DNA of 64,000 bases from Candidatus Puniceispirillum marinum IMCC1322 (GTDB lineage: Bacteria; Pseudomonadota; Alphaproteobacteria; Puniceispirillales; Puniceispirillaceae): positions 2,046,001 through 2,110,000 of the forward strand of contig NC_014010.1 in NCBI RefSeq assembly GCF_000024465.1. Reading direction: 5' to 3'. The stretch's first letter is position 1. Each line of letters begins with the position of its first letter. Shown here one piece after another: positions 49,847 through 60,090 of the stretch. The notes below the pieces were generated by a model. It was not told the origin of the DNA and searched no databases. It saw only the letters and a list, made by a program, of their open reading frames with translations. The position numbers and the translations under genes were made by a program.

Positions 49847-50273
49847 CGATGCTATCCAGACCCAGACCCAGCTATTTGATCTTGCCCATGGTACAGTGAT
49901 TGACGCGGCAGATCGGCGTGTTGCCGATTATAGAATCGCTACTGGTGACAGCTTGGCAGATGAGTCCATATATGCGGCGCTTAGCATAGATAGTGTGGTC
50001 GAAATCAGGTTTGACAAATTTTCAGATGGGCGTGGATTTACCTATGCCCGGCGCATATCTGAGGCTGGGCTTGCTGGCGTACTTGTGGCCAGCGGTCATG
50101 TGATTGCCGATCAGGCCGATTATTTGCGCCGCTGTGGCTTCACCCATGCTGACATCCCCATATCAAAAATAGATGACTGGCAGGCCGCCTTATCAGCCAT
50201 TCCAGCCCATTTTCAGCATATGACAAATTCTCCACGTAGCCGTATGGCTGCCTCAACTATGCGCCGCAAATAG
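49839..50273 (+). CDS. DUF934 protein of the sulfite reductase cluster
   Basis: A 144-residue DUF934 protein: IAALSIDSVVEIRFDKFSDGRGFTYARR-type core (here AALSIDSVVEIRF and KFSDGRGFTYARR), then AGVLVASGHVIADQADYLRRCGF. DUF934 genes follow cysI in many proteobacteria and normally precede cysH; the biochemical role is unknown. ATG at 49839 overlaps the reductase by 8 bp, indicating coupled translation. In this window groES follows instead of cysH. Confidence 0.88.
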   Translation: MRDDAIQTQTQLFDLAHGTVIDAADRRVADYRIATGDSLADESIYAALSIDSVVEIRFDKFSDGRGFTYARRISEAGLAGVLVASGHVIADQADYLRRCGFTHADIPISKIDDWQAALSAIPAHFQHMTNSPRSRMAASTMRRK

Positions 50274-50309
50274 GGCAATCATTTTTTTAGTCATTTTTTC
50301 CCCACATTG

Positions 50310-50338
50310 CTTGACAAGTTGTTGCAGGGAGCCCACAT
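50310..50338 (+). promoter_or_regulatory. groESL promoter, sigma-70 / RpoH-like
   Basis: CTTGACA (50310-50316) contains a perfect -35 box TTGACA. The -10 at normal spacing (CACATA) is poor, but CCCACAT at 50332-50338, 15 bp after CTTGACA, resembles the CTTGAA...CCCCAT heat-shock sigma-32 pattern. Both could contribute. The CIRCE operator is just downstream. Confidence 0.6.
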
Positions 50339-50353
50339 AGCATTGATTAAGGG

Positions 50354-50380
50354 CTAGCACTCGCGATGGGTGAGTGCTAG
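50354..50380. promoter_or_regulatory. CIRCE operator (HrcA-binding)
   Basis: CTAGCACTC-N9-GAGTGCTAG, an exact inverted repeat matching the CIRCE consensus TTAGCACTC-N9-GAGTGCTAA except at the outer base pair. It sits 37 bp before the groES ATG. HrcA repression is expected; hrcA is not in the window. Confidence 0.95.
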
Positions 50381-50416
50381 TGACACTTTTATTTGCATAA
50401 CGGAGGAGAGAAAGGC

Positions 50417-50704
50417 ATGAAATTCAGGCCCCTTCACGACCGCGTCGTTGTACAGCGGATTGAATCGGAAGAAAAGACTGCAGGCGGAATCATTATTCCA
50501 GATACAGCCAAAGAAAAGCCAATGGAAGGCAAGGTTATTGCCGCCGGAGCTGGCGCGCGAGACGAGACTGGCAAAGTTCAGCCGCTTGACGTTAAAGCTG
50601 GCGACTCTGTGCTGTTTGGCAAATGGTCAGGCACCGAAGTCAAAATCGACGGTCAGGATTATCTGATCATGAAAGAATCCGACATCATGGGTGTTATCGA
50701 ATAG
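50417..50704 (+). CDS. groES: Co-chaperonin GroES
   Basis: Heptameric lid of the GroEL folding chamber. The 95-residue sequence is canonical: [16 protein letters not shown], mobile-loop [43 protein letters not shown]. The ATG at 50417 follows GGAGGAGAG. It is controlled by the CIRCE element upstream and cotranscribed with groEL. Confidence 0.99.
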   Translation: MKFRPLHDRVVVQRIESEEKTAGGIIIPDTAKEKPMEGKVIAAGAGARDETGKVQPLDVKAGDSVLFGKWSGTEVKIDGQDYLIMKESDIMGVIE

Positions 50705-50724
50705 ATCGTCCCCTTAAAGTCTAA

Positions 50725-52392
<1,668 letters not shown>

Positions 52393-52420
52393 AGTCAGTC
52401 ATCTATGTTACGAATATCAG

Positions 52421-52450
52421 ACCGGAGGGTGGTAACGCCCTCCGGTTTTT
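52421..52450 (+). terminator. Rho-independent terminator after groEL
   Basis: ACCGGAGGG (52421-52429) and CCCTCCGGT (52438-52446) form a perfect 9-bp GC-rich stem with an 8-base loop, followed by TTTT. It separates groESL from the convergent antitoxin-like gene. Confidence 0.92.
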
Positions 52451-52462
52451 GTTTGGGGTAAC

Positions 52463-52924
52463 CTAGGCCGCAGATTGATAGGGGTTATTGGCGTCAGCGA
52501 CCCGCCTGATTTTGATCTGGTTTTGCGATGCCTGTGGTGTGACCAACGCACTTAGTTCTGTAATACCATATGATAACGTGATGCTAAGTTGATCGCGCGC
52601 TATTTGGCGCAATGTCATGTCCTGTGTTGGTTCAATTGGGCATTCATCACGCTCCCACCGTCCCACTGACTGTGTATCGCGATGAAGCAGTTTAGCCAAT
52701 TGCGCCTGTGTCATACCTATTTCTGTGCGCAGAAAGCGAATTTCAGCGCCGCTTAGTGCGCCACTTTGGTTTATCAGCCCTTCGGCAATCGCTCTATGAA
52801 GCATGCCAACAGCGGGTATCTGGATGATCTTTTCACCGTCATCATCGACTATATCAAAGTCGGCATCGGCAACGATGACATTATCCAGCCCGCATTCGGT
52901 ATAGTGATAATCTTGTGTATTCAT
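52463..52924 (-). CDS. HTH antitoxin-like protein (MqsA/XRE type)
   Basis: A 153-residue protein with an N-terminal segment YHYTECGLDNVIVADADF, as found in regulators paired with DUF4258 proteins, and a Cro/C1-type helix-turn-helix at about 58-113 (LSGAEIRFLRTEIGMTQAQLAKLL, then QSVGRWERDECPIEP, in parts). The YTECGLDN motif has one cysteine only, so no MqsA zinc site is likely. It lies 3 bp after the DUF4258 gene. It is expected to neutralise the partner and repress their promoter. Confidence 0.82.
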   Translation of the reverse strand: MNTQDYHYTECGLDNVIVADADFDIVDDDGEKIIQIPAVGMLHRAIAEGLINQSGALSGAEIRFLRTEIGMTQAQLAKLLHRDTQSVGRWERDECPIEPTQDMTLRQIARDQLSITLSYGITELSALVTPQASQNQIKIRRVADANNPYQSAA

Positions 52925-52927
52925 TTT

Positions 52928-53287
52928 TTACTCCAACATCCCTGATGGATTTCGCATGGGGTACTCATCTTTCCAAAATATCGTGATAAATTTTATCATC
53001 TTTGTGTCAAAATCTGGAACGATCACAACGACTAAACTCCGGTTATGTGAATTAGGGGTTTTGCCTTCGACCTTATATTTCCAGAATCCATCTTGCGATG
53101 ATTTTTCAGCATCATCATAAACATATCCAAATTTCAAAAGATATCTGACATCAGCAACAATCAAATTTCGTTTCGCAAGTTGTTCCTTAAAATGAACTCG
53201 CTGTATCCAAGTCGTAAGATCATTTGCTGCCAACTTCCAAACCATCTTGGTTGCGCGCGCTGGGGTAAGTGCCGTGGGTTTCGTCAT
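52928..53287 (-). CDS. DUF4258 toxin-like protein
   Basis: A 119-residue protein with the DUF4258 pattern: RVHFKEQLAKRNLIVADVRYLLKFG, then YDDAEKSSQDGFWKYKVEGKTP, RSLVVVIVPD and IKFITIFWKDE. The fold resembles RelE/HigB-type RNA-cleaving toxins. It is first in the pair, before the HTH gene, the order typical of HigBA and MqsRA. The frame opens at a TTG (53290) just before the ATG at 53287. Toxicity is an inference. Confidence 0.78.
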   Translation of the reverse strand: MTKPTALTPARATKMVWKLAANDLTTWIQRVHFKEQLAKRNLIVADVRYLLKFGYVYDDAEKSSQDGFWKYKVEGKTPNSHNRSLVVVIVPDFDTKMIKFITIFWKDEYPMRNPSGMLE

Positions 53288-53327
53288 CAATAGCTTCTGC
53301 GTATGATTTCATGGGCTAAACACCAGC

Positions 53328-53375
53328 ATTATAATCAAATAAAAGTATCATGGTGATATATATCATGATGATATA
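53328..53375 (-). promoter_or_regulatory. Promoter and operator repeats of the toxin-antitoxin-like pair
   Basis: On the minus strand TATAAT (53333-53328) is an ideal -10 box about 40 bp before the gene start. Upstream, two contiguous 15-bp repeats, TATCATGGTGATATA (53346-53360) and TATCATGATGATATA (53361-53375), differ at one base and each contains a TATC-N5-GATA dyad. They cover the -35 position, as expected for an autorepressing HTH antitoxin. Confidence 0.7.
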
Positions 53376-53460
53376 TAGAAGCAATTAGAATGCTGTGTCA
53401 AGCCTATTTAAAACGATGGCGAGCGCAACGTAGTTTACCGCTTGGCTAAATTATTAATTG

Positions 53461-56274
53461 TCACTCTCCCAAAAAATCCCTGGTGCGGGCGATCGCTTCG
53501 GCAAGGCCGACACGCTGCACCTCGACATCGGGTGGAAAGGCTGTCGTCAGGCGGGTTGGCAGGCGGCTATCGAGCATCACGAAAACACCGCGATCAGTAT
53601 CTCGGCGAATCAGGCGGCCAAAGGCCTGACGCAACTTCAATCGTGCCAGTCGTTCAGTCCAGGCATCGCGGCCTTGCCATTTGGCACGCGCCTGAAATAA
53701 CAGGTCACTGCGTGGCCACGGCATGCGGTCAAACACGATCATCCGCAATGCCGCCCCGGGGACATCAATGCCATCGCGCACGGCATCAGTACCTAGCAGA
53801 CATGATTCGGCCTCTTCGCGGAACATCTGCAACAGGGTTTGCAAATTCATCTTGTCTATATGCTGGGCATAGAGGGGCAGACCTGCCGCTTCCAGCCGTG
53901 CCAATAGGTCTGGATGCACGGCTTTTAGGCGCCGCACTGCTGTAAACAGCCCCAAGGCACCGCCGCCTGATGCCTGCATCAAGCCCGCCATTGCCGCCGC
54001 CGTTGCCGAGGGGCGGTCACGCACCACATCATTGACGACAAAAATACGTGTCTGATTGGCATAATCAAAGGGCGAGCTGAAAGCTGCCCGCAATGTCGGA
54101 TGTGCCAGATGTGCCGCCCCCGTCAGCGCCAAGGCCGAAGCCCAGCCGTCGGCGGCAACCGTATTGTCACGCGCACTGTCTTTTGTCGCGGCTTCCTTTT
54201 CGGCTTGGCTGCGTTTGGGCTGGGCGTAATCCTGCAAGGTTGCCGACGTGATCGCCACCCCATGTGCCCCATCCAGCACCTCAGCGGTAAAGGGAATGGT
54301 AGGATCAAGCCAATGGCGGGCATAGCCAACATCACGATCCTGACCTTCGATCCGGTCAATCTGCAACCAGTCAACAAAGCCATCACGTTGGCCATCGCGC
54401 ACATCACCCAGCATCAGCTGCCAGGCATTAACCGGCCCTGCCGCGCGTAGCTCTAAACCGCGAATGGCGCCCTCGATCCGCGCGCGTGCAGCGCTGTCCA
54501 GCTCATCGACTTTATCATCAAGCAAGGCTTTGAGTCGTTTTGCCAGATTGTTAAGCGGCACCAGCAGATGGTGCAGTCGATCGGCAAATTCATTGGCCGA
54601 TGTTAATAAATCATCCGACGCTGGATGTAGTTCACTTTGCAGATCATATTGGCTTTCGGGGTCAGCCGCGCGCGCATATAGGCTGTTGCGCACATGCATG
54701 AAAAAGGCCTCGGCTGGTCCCATTGGTTGAAAAGCGGATAAACGCTTCTGCCAGCCCTGACCAGGCAGGTCACGGGCAAATTCAAGGGCGGCTTCGAGAT
54801 CGGCTTTTGCCGCATCGTCGCCCGCAATCAGATCTTCAAGCCGACGTTTCAATCCACGTGCACGCCCCCGTCGTCCATCTTCAGCACCACGAATCCAATG
54901 TCGTAATTCGGCTGTTTCACCAGCGCTTAGATAGGCCGAAAAGGCACTATCAGCCGCGTCAAATACGTGATGCCCCTCATCAAATACATAGCGTGTAGGC
55001 CGCCGCCGGTCATCATTGCTGGCATAGGCGGCATGGATCATAACCAGCGCATGATTGGTGACAACAATATCGGCACGTTTGGCGCTGCGGGTCGATTTTT
55101 CAACAAAGCATTTGTTATAATGCGCACAGGCGGCATGCACGCATTCACCGCGCCGGTCAGCCAGACCAACCGTCTGTGCGCGTCCTAGCAGATCCATTAG
55201 CCATGCGGGAAAGCTGGCACCTGTCAGATCGCCGTCACTTGTTGCCCCTGCCCAACGCGCCATCAAGCCCAAAGCGGTGGCGTTACGTGGTTGCCCCGGC
55301 ATTGTCCCTAGGGCTTCTTCCAGATTAAGTAGGCATAGATAATTTTCCCGGCCTTTGCGCAAGACAACCTTTTGTGCATGCGTTTCGGCATTCGGATATA
55401 GTCGCGTCAGCTCTGCCGCTATCTGATGTTGAAGCGTACGTGTATAGGTCGAAATCCATACGGCGGCGCCATTTTTTTCTGCCCATAGGGATGCAGGTGC
55501 CAGATAGCCTAATGTCTTGCCTGTACCAGTGCCCGCTTCGGCAAGCACCAATGTTGGTGCTGGTCCGGCATCTGGCCGGTCAAAGCTGGCGGCGATGGCG
55601 GCGGCATAATCGGACTGGCTTTCACGCATTTCTGCGCTATGTCCGAGCATATCCTGAAGCCGTTCGCGGGCGGCATCTGGCAAAACAGGTTGCGTGCCGG
55701 GATCGATCTGTGGCGTGTAATCGGTATATTCGGGTAGACGGTTCCAGATCGCTGCATTGCGTCCGTCGGGTGGCTCTGGCTTCTGGGGTGCTAGGCCTAG
55801 ATGCGATAGCACAATAGGCCCCCATGTCCAGCCGCCAGCTGTCATCATGGCAGCAATTTCACCCGCTTCCTTTCGCGCTGGTGGCGGCGCGCCGGCCAGT
55901 TCATCAAGCAGCATAAAGGCAATCTGCGGCAAAAGCGCCGCCATGGCGTCACCGCTTTGTGGCCGTGCTAGCCCCAATTGCGAGGCCAGCCCGACAGGTG
56001 TTGGCAGACAGAAACGCGCAGGCCGCACAAAGGCGAATAATTCCATGATATCAAGCGCACGGGCGATGTCTGTGCCTGCCCGGGCGCTACTCCACCGACG
56101 ATGGCATAATAGCACTGTTTTTTGGCCAAGCTTATGGCTTAACGCGGTGCGATCCAACTCGGCAATCTCGCCATTCTCCGAAATCCAGATCAGATGTGAT
56201 CCATGCGGATAGAACACAGGCGCACTGTGTAATTCGGGAATTTCATTGGGATTTGACGAGAAGATATCCTGCAT
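53461..56274 (-). CDS. DinG-family ATP-dependent DNA helicase
   Basis: A superfamily-2, XPD/DinG-like helicase of about 937 residues, for DNA repair or R-loop/G4 processing. It has Walker A LAEAGTGTGKTLGYL, four cysteines consistent with an Fe-S cluster (ECVHAACAHYNKCFVEK), the DEAH-like box VFDEGHHVFDAAD, and the C-terminal motifs LLGTDAVRDGIDVPG and QAFGRLIRRDTDRG. The N-terminal 200 residues lack the motif-free nuclease of Gram-positive DinG. The frame opens at 56346; ATG 56274 (MQDIFSSNP) is preferred. Confidence 0.88.
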   Translation of the reverse strand: MQDIFSSNPNEIPELHSAPVFYPHGSHLIWISENGEIAELDRTALSHKLGQKTVLLCHRRWSSARAGTDIARALDIMELFAFVRPARFCLPTPVGLASQLGLARPQSGDAMAALLPQIAFMLLDELAGAPPPARKEAGEIAAMMTAGGWTWGPIVLSHLGLAPQKPEPPDGRNAAIWNRLPEYTDYTPQIDPGTQPVLPDAARERLQDMLGHSAEMRESQSDYAAAIAASFDRPDAGPAPTLVLAEAGTGTGKTLGYLAPASLWAEKNGAAVWISTYTRTLQHQIAAELTRLYPNAETHAQKVVLRKGRENYLCLLNLEEALGTMPGQPRNATALGLMARWAGATSDGDLTGASFPAWLMDLLGRAQTVGLADRRGECVHAACAHYNKCFVEKSTRSAKRADIVVTNHALVMIHAAYASNDDRRRPTRYVFDEGHHVFDAADSAFSAYLSAGETAELRHWIRGAEDGRRGRARGLKRRLEDLIAGDDAAKADLEAALEFARDLPGQGWQKRLSAFQPMGPAEAFFMHVRNSLYARAADPESQYDLQSELHPASDDLLTSANEFADRLHHLLVPLNNLAKRLKALLDDKVDELDSAARARIEGAIRGLELRAAGPVNAWQLMLGDVRDGQRDGFVDWLQIDRIEGQDRDVGYARHWLDPTIPFTAEVLDGAHGVAITSATLQDYAQPKRSQAEKEAATKDSARDNTVAADGWASALALTGAAHLAHPTLRAAFSSPFDYANQTRIFVVNDVVRDRPSATAAAMAGLMQASGGGALGLFTAVRRLKAVHPDLLARLEAAGLPLYAQHIDKMNLQTLLQMFREEAESCLLGTDAVRDGIDVPGAALRMIVFDRMPWPRSDLLFQARAKWQGRDAWTERLARLKLRQAFGRLIRRDTDRGVFVMLDSRLPTRLTTAFPPDVEVQRVGLAEAIARTRDFLGE

Positions 56275-56465
56275 GACTCTATTGATATAGACCGCCACGC
56301 CAGTACAATCTAGCCTCGTGGGGGTAGATAGGCGTGAAAACCGCATTTTATCCCATTGTCAGGCATTGTGATCGCGCTTGACCTTACCCAAGGCTTTGCC
56401 TAGCTTGGCGACAGTTTGATTGCGTCCTCACATTGCTGGCGACGCTATGTTAAAAAGAGCATCTG

Positions 56466-58097
56466 ATGACGAATGTGAATGAAATGATGGATATTGCCCG
56501 CAATGCCAAAGCCTGGCCGTTTGCCGAAGCCGTGATGCTGGCGAAGCGGTTGGATAAAATGGGCGGCCCCAAAAAGGACAGCGTCATTTTTGAAACTGGT
56601 TATGGCCCATCTGGCCTGCCGCATATAGGCACTTTTGGCGAGGTGGTTCGTACCAGCATGGTGCGACATGCTTTTGAAACACTTACAGGAGCCACAACCC
56701 GCCTGATTTGCTTTTCCGATGACCTTGATGGGTTTCGCAAGATTCCCGATAATATTCCGAATCCCGAACAGCTGACGCCATATCTGCACATGCCGCTGAC
56801 CAAGGTGAAAGACCCATTTGGCACAGCGTCATCCTTTGGGGCGCATAATAATGAGGCCTTACAGGCGTTTCTTGATTCATTCGGGTTTGACTATGAATTT
56901 GTCAGTTCGACCGACTGTTATACATCCGGCATGTTTGACGATGCGCTACGTGATATGCTGGCGCATTATGATGATATCATGAAGATCATGTTGCCAACAT
57001 TGGGGGCAGAACGTCAAGCCACCTACAGCCCGTTCTTTCCGATCTGCCCGGACACTGGCCGCGTGCTACAAGCCAAGGTGATTGCCCAGGATGTGGCCAA
57101 TGACAGCATTACCTATCTGCATCCAGAAACAGGCGAAGAGAAAACAAGTCTGGTGACAGGTGGCCATTGTAAATTGCAGTGGAAATGTGACTGGGCGATG
57201 CGCTGGTATGCGTTGGGTGTCGATTATGAAATGAATGGCAAGGATCTGACTGATTCGGTCACGCAATCATCCAAGATTGTGCGTGCCCTTGGTGCCATAC
57301 CGCCTGCCGGTCTGACCTATGAACTGTTTCTGGATGCGAATGGTGAAAAGATTTCAAAGTCGAAAGGCAATGGTCTGTCGATTGACGAGTGGCTTCGTTA
57401 CGGCAGTCCAGAAGCATTGTCATTATTCATGTATGCCCAGCCAAAACGCGCGAAACGCCTGCATTTTGATGTGATCCCAAAGACCGTTGATGAATATTAC
57501 CAGCATCTTGGCAAGATCACCGAACAGGATGTCGCGGCGCAGATTGAAAATCCAGTCTGGCATATTCATAGTGGTGTGCCAGAAGCCGCCACCCTGCCGC
57601 TGACCTTTACCTTGCTGTTGAATCTGGCGGCGGTGTGCCACGCCGAGGATTCATCAGTGGTGTGGGCTTATGTAAGCGACTATGCCGAAGGGGTCAGTGC
57701 TGATACACATCCGGCTCTTGACCGGATGATCGACTATGCGGTGAATTATTATCAGGATCTGGTTAGGCCAACAAAAACCTATCGTCTGCCTAGCGCGGCC
57801 GAAAGCGTACATCTTCAAACACTGGCCGATGCCATTCGGGATTTGCCAGATGATGCGCCTGCCGAAGATATCCAGTCGGCGGTCTATGCAACGGGTAAAC
57901 AGGCTGAATATGAAAATCTGCGTAGCTGGTTTGTTTGTCTTTACGAAGTTTTGCTTGGCCAATCAGAAGGGCCACGCATGGGTTCATTTTTTGCGCTTTA
58001 TGGACGTGATAAATCGTTACAGCTTATCAATGATGCGCTGGCTGGCACATTGGCTGGCACACCAGCGGATCAGACATCAGCAGGGGACGCCCATTGA
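56466..58097 (+). CDS. lysK: Lysyl-tRNA synthetase, class I (archaeal type)
   Basis: Charges tRNA-Lys using a class I catalytic domain, unlike the class II LysS of most bacteria; class I is usual in alphaproteobacteria. The 543-residue protein has the HIGH-like motif GYGPSGLPHIGTFGE, the KMSKS-like motif GEKISKSKGNGLS and a helical anticodon-binding C-terminus. It ends TGA overlapping the pyrD TTG start (TTGA). Confidence 0.96.
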   Translation: MTNVNEMMDIARNAKAWPFAEAVMLAKRLDKMGGPKKDSVIFETGYGPSGLPHIGTFGEVVRTSMVRHAFETLTGATTRLICFSDDLDGFRKIPDNIPNPEQLTPYLHMPLTKVKDPFGTASSFGAHNNEALQAFLDSFGFDYEFVSSTDCYTSGMFDDALRDMLAHYDDIMKIMLPTLGAERQATYSPFFPICPDTGRVLQAKVIAQDVANDSITYLHPETGEEKTSLVTGGHCKLQWKCDWAMRWYALGVDYEMNGKDLTDSVTQSSKIVRALGAIPPAGLTYELFLDANGEKISKSKGNGLSIDEWLRYGSPEALSLFMYAQPKRAKRLHFDVIPKTVDEYYQHLGKITEQDVAAQIENPVWHIHSGVPEAATLPLTFTLLLNLAAVCHAEDSSVVWAYVSDYAEGVSADTHPALDRMIDYAVNYYQDLVRPTKTYRLPSAAESVHLQTLADAIRDLPDDAPAEDIQSAVYATGKQAEYENLRSWFVCLYEVLLGQSEGPRMGSFFALYGRDKSLQLINDALAGTLAGTPADQTSAGDAH

Positions 58098-59179
58098 TCT
58101 GGCGTCTTGCCGCATCTGCCGCCCGTCTATTGCCACCTGAAGCGGCGCATGTAGCGGCGGTCAAAACATTACAAGCCAATATTGGCCCACGCCCGCATGT
58201 GCCGTCTTTGCCCGTGTCGCTTGCAGGTCTAGATTTTGCCAACCCATTAGGTGTTGCGGCAGGCTTTGATAAAAATGCGGCCTGTTACAAGGGCGCGATG
58301 GGACTGGGTTTTGGTCATGTCGAGGTCGGGACTATCACCCCGCTTGCCCAGCCCGGAAATCCAAAGCCACGTGTGTTTCGGTTATCCAAGGATGCGGCGG
58401 TTATTAACCGCTATGGGTTTAACAGTCAGGGTATGGAGGTTGCGGCGGCGAATCTGGCGCGCGTGCGTGACTATACGGGCATTTTGGGCGTAAATGTCGG
58501 TGCAAATAAGACCAGTCCAAACCCCACCGATGATTATCGGGTTGCGGTTGCCTGTCTTGCGCGCTTTGCCGATTATGTGACCTTGAATATTTCCTCGCCC
58601 AATACGCCGGGCTTGCGTGATTTGCAAACCCAGCAACATCTGGCCGCCTTGCTTGATGCGGCGCGGACAGGCATGCAGGAAGCCGGTGTAACACGCCCGC
58701 TTTTTTTGAAAATCGCCCCTGATCTTGAACAGGCTGATCTAGAGTTGATTGTCGATCACTGCGTATCGGCCGGGGTACATGGTATTATTGCGACCAATAC
58801 CACAATAAGCCGCCCTGATAGTTTGCGAGACCGACAGGCATCACAGACTGGCGGCCTTTCCGGACAGCCATTATTCACCATGGCGACGGATATCTTGTCG
58901 CGAATCGTTCAGCTTGGTAAGGGCCGCATAGGCGTTATTGGTGTTGGCGGCGTCGCGCATGGATGGCAGGCCTATGCCAAAATTCTGGTTGGTGCCGATC
59001 TTGTCCAGCTTTATTCAGGGCTGGCACTGGACGGGCCCTTGATTGCAAGCCGTATTTTGCATGAACTTGCCATCTTGCTAGACAAGGATGGCGTCAGCAC
59101 CGTTGGCGCAATATGTGGGACAATACCTGATCCACAAGCTGCTATCAGACACGCTTTTCGTTGCGCGCAAACCGGTTGA
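58094..59179 (+). CDS. pyrD: Dihydroorotate dehydrogenase (quinone), class 2
   Basis: Membrane-associated, ubiquinone-dependent oxidation of dihydroorotate to orotate in pyrimidine synthesis. The 361-residue class 2 enzyme has the N-terminal membrane-binding helices (LPPEAAHVAAVKTLQ), NPLGVAAGFDKNA, LNISSPNTPGLRDLQ, LKIAPDLEQ, TNTTISRP and the FMN-phosphate region IGVGGVAHGWQAYAKILVGADLVQLYSGL (in parts). It starts at TTG 58094, coupled to lysK. Its 3' end overlaps the convergent RHH gene by 35 bp. Confidence 0.95.
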   Translation: MIWRLAASAARLLPPEAAHVAAVKTLQANIGPRPHVPSLPVSLAGLDFANPLGVAAGFDKNAACYKGAMGLGFGHVEVGTITPLAQPGNPKPRVFRLSKDAAVINRYGFNSQGMEVAAANLARVRDYTGILGVNVGANKTSPNPTDDYRVAVACLARFADYVTLNISSPNTPGLRDLQTQQHLAALLDAARTGMQEAGVTRPLFLKIAPDLEQADLELIVDHCVSAGVHGIIATNTTISRPDSLRDRQASQTGGLSGQPLFTMATDILSRIVQLGKGRIGVIGVGGVAHGWQAYAKILVGADLVQLYSGLALDGPLIASRILHELAILLDKDGVSTVGAICGTIPDPQAAIRHAFRCAQTG

Positions 59180-59510
59180 AGGCTGACCTTAGATTATCAC
59201 TTATCACATGATTGATAGGGCTTTTTGCAGTCTTTGGTGCTGATAGAATGGCAGGCTCAGACTGTTGTTTTTTCGATCTATTTTCATATGAGGTCGCCAA
59301 AAGCCTGAAATAGAATAACGTGACAATCCGCATTGACGAGGCAAGGCTGGAAAATTGCCGGCGTTTATCAATTTCCTGGCAAAAAGAGTCCAGATCAATT
59401 GATTCGCGCCGCAGAATATCTGAAATACAATCCCAGATATAGGGTTCCAGAACAATTGTGGTGCGTAGATGTGCTAGTCGTATATTTCGTTTTTGTCGCT
59501 TTTGTATCAT
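59145..59510 (-). CDS. Ribbon-helix-helix domain protein (RHH_4-like)
   Basis: A 121-residue protein. Residues 10-75 match the alphaproteobacterial ribbon-helix-helix family PF13467: LRTTIVLEPYIWDCI, DILRRESIDLDSFCQEIDKRR, SLASSMRIVTLFYFRLLA. Such proteins are presumed DNA-binding regulators, targets unknown. The tail (about 76-121) is polar and unlike known domains. The 35-bp overlap with the pyrD 3' end is convergent, so the tail is coded antisense to pyrD. Confidence 0.75.
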   Translation of the reverse strand: MIQKRQKRNIRLAHLRTTIVLEPYIWDCISDILRRESIDLDSFCQEIDKRRQFSSLASSMRIVTLFYFRLLATSYENRSKKQQSEPAILSAPKTAKSPINHVISDNLRSAFNRFARNEKRV

Positions 59511-59636
59511 GTGATCTCACCATTTTTGCCCATTTGGATTATTTCTTTGAATAATTTTAGACTAAAAGGATTAATAAAAAGCTAAGCGCGGCAATCAAAA
59601 TATCCTTTAGCGAATGGGACTGATTTGTTTTGACAC

Positions 59637-59665
59637 TTGACGTTAGAGCATAGCTAGCCTATACC
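59637..59665 (+). promoter_or_regulatory. Probable rpmB promoter with leader hairpin
   Basis: TTGACG (59637-59642) and TATACC (59660-59665) at 17-bp spacing form a plausible sigma-70 promoter; a TTGACA seven bases earlier is an alternative -35. Just after it, ATCAC-TTCGGC-GTGAT (59671-59686) forms a small hairpin with a UUCG-like loop at the expected transcript start. The rest of the 220-bp gap has no gene. Confidence 0.5.
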
Positions 59666-59730
59666 CACGCATCACTTCGGCGTGATCATGCACGTCGGTT
59701 TGACCTTTTTGAAAAATACCGAGGCTTATC

Positions 59731-60018
59731 ATGGCTAAACGCTGTCAAATCACTGGTAAAACCGTTATGGCTGGCAACAATGTCAGTCACGCTAACAACC
59801 GCACGCGCCGCCGGTTCCTTCCGAACCTTCAGCAGGCCAGCATGCAAAGCGAAATCCTTGATCGCAAAATCAGTCTGCGTATTTCAACCAGTGCCATCCG
59901 TACGGTTGAAAAGCATGGCGGTATTGATGCGTTTTTGATGCAGGCACGTAATTCTGAACTGGCTGATGAGGCGCGTTCGCTAAAACGCGAAATGATGGCC
60001 GTTCAAGCCAAGTCATAG
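59731..60018 (+). CDS. rpmB: 50S ribosomal protein bL28
   Basis: Large-subunit protein. The 95-residue sequence is canonical: MAKRCQITGKTVMAGNNVSHANNRTRRRFLPN (in parts), RISTSAIRTVEKHGGID. No CxxC zinc motif is present, so this is the zinc-independent form. It is monocistronic and closed by a strong terminator before the convergent cobT. Confidence 0.98.
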   Translation: MAKRCQITGKTVMAGNNVSHANNRTRRRFLPNLQQASMQSEILDRKISLRISTSAIRTVEKHGGIDAFLMQARNSELADEARSLKREMMAVQAKS

Positions 60019-60036
60019 TTTCGATCTTCATATCAA

Positions 60037-60067
60037 ATAAAACCCCGCTTCTGGCGGGGTTTTTTTT
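60037..60067. terminator. Rho-independent terminator between rpmB and cobT
   Basis: AACCCCGC and GCGGGGTT form an 8-bp stem with a 5-base loop (60049-60053), followed by a run of eight or nine T and preceded by AATAA. The T-run serves rpmB; the A-rich left side may also help the minus-strand cobT transcript. Confidence 0.92.
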
Positions 60068-60090
60068 GGGTCTATATTTATATAAACTGG

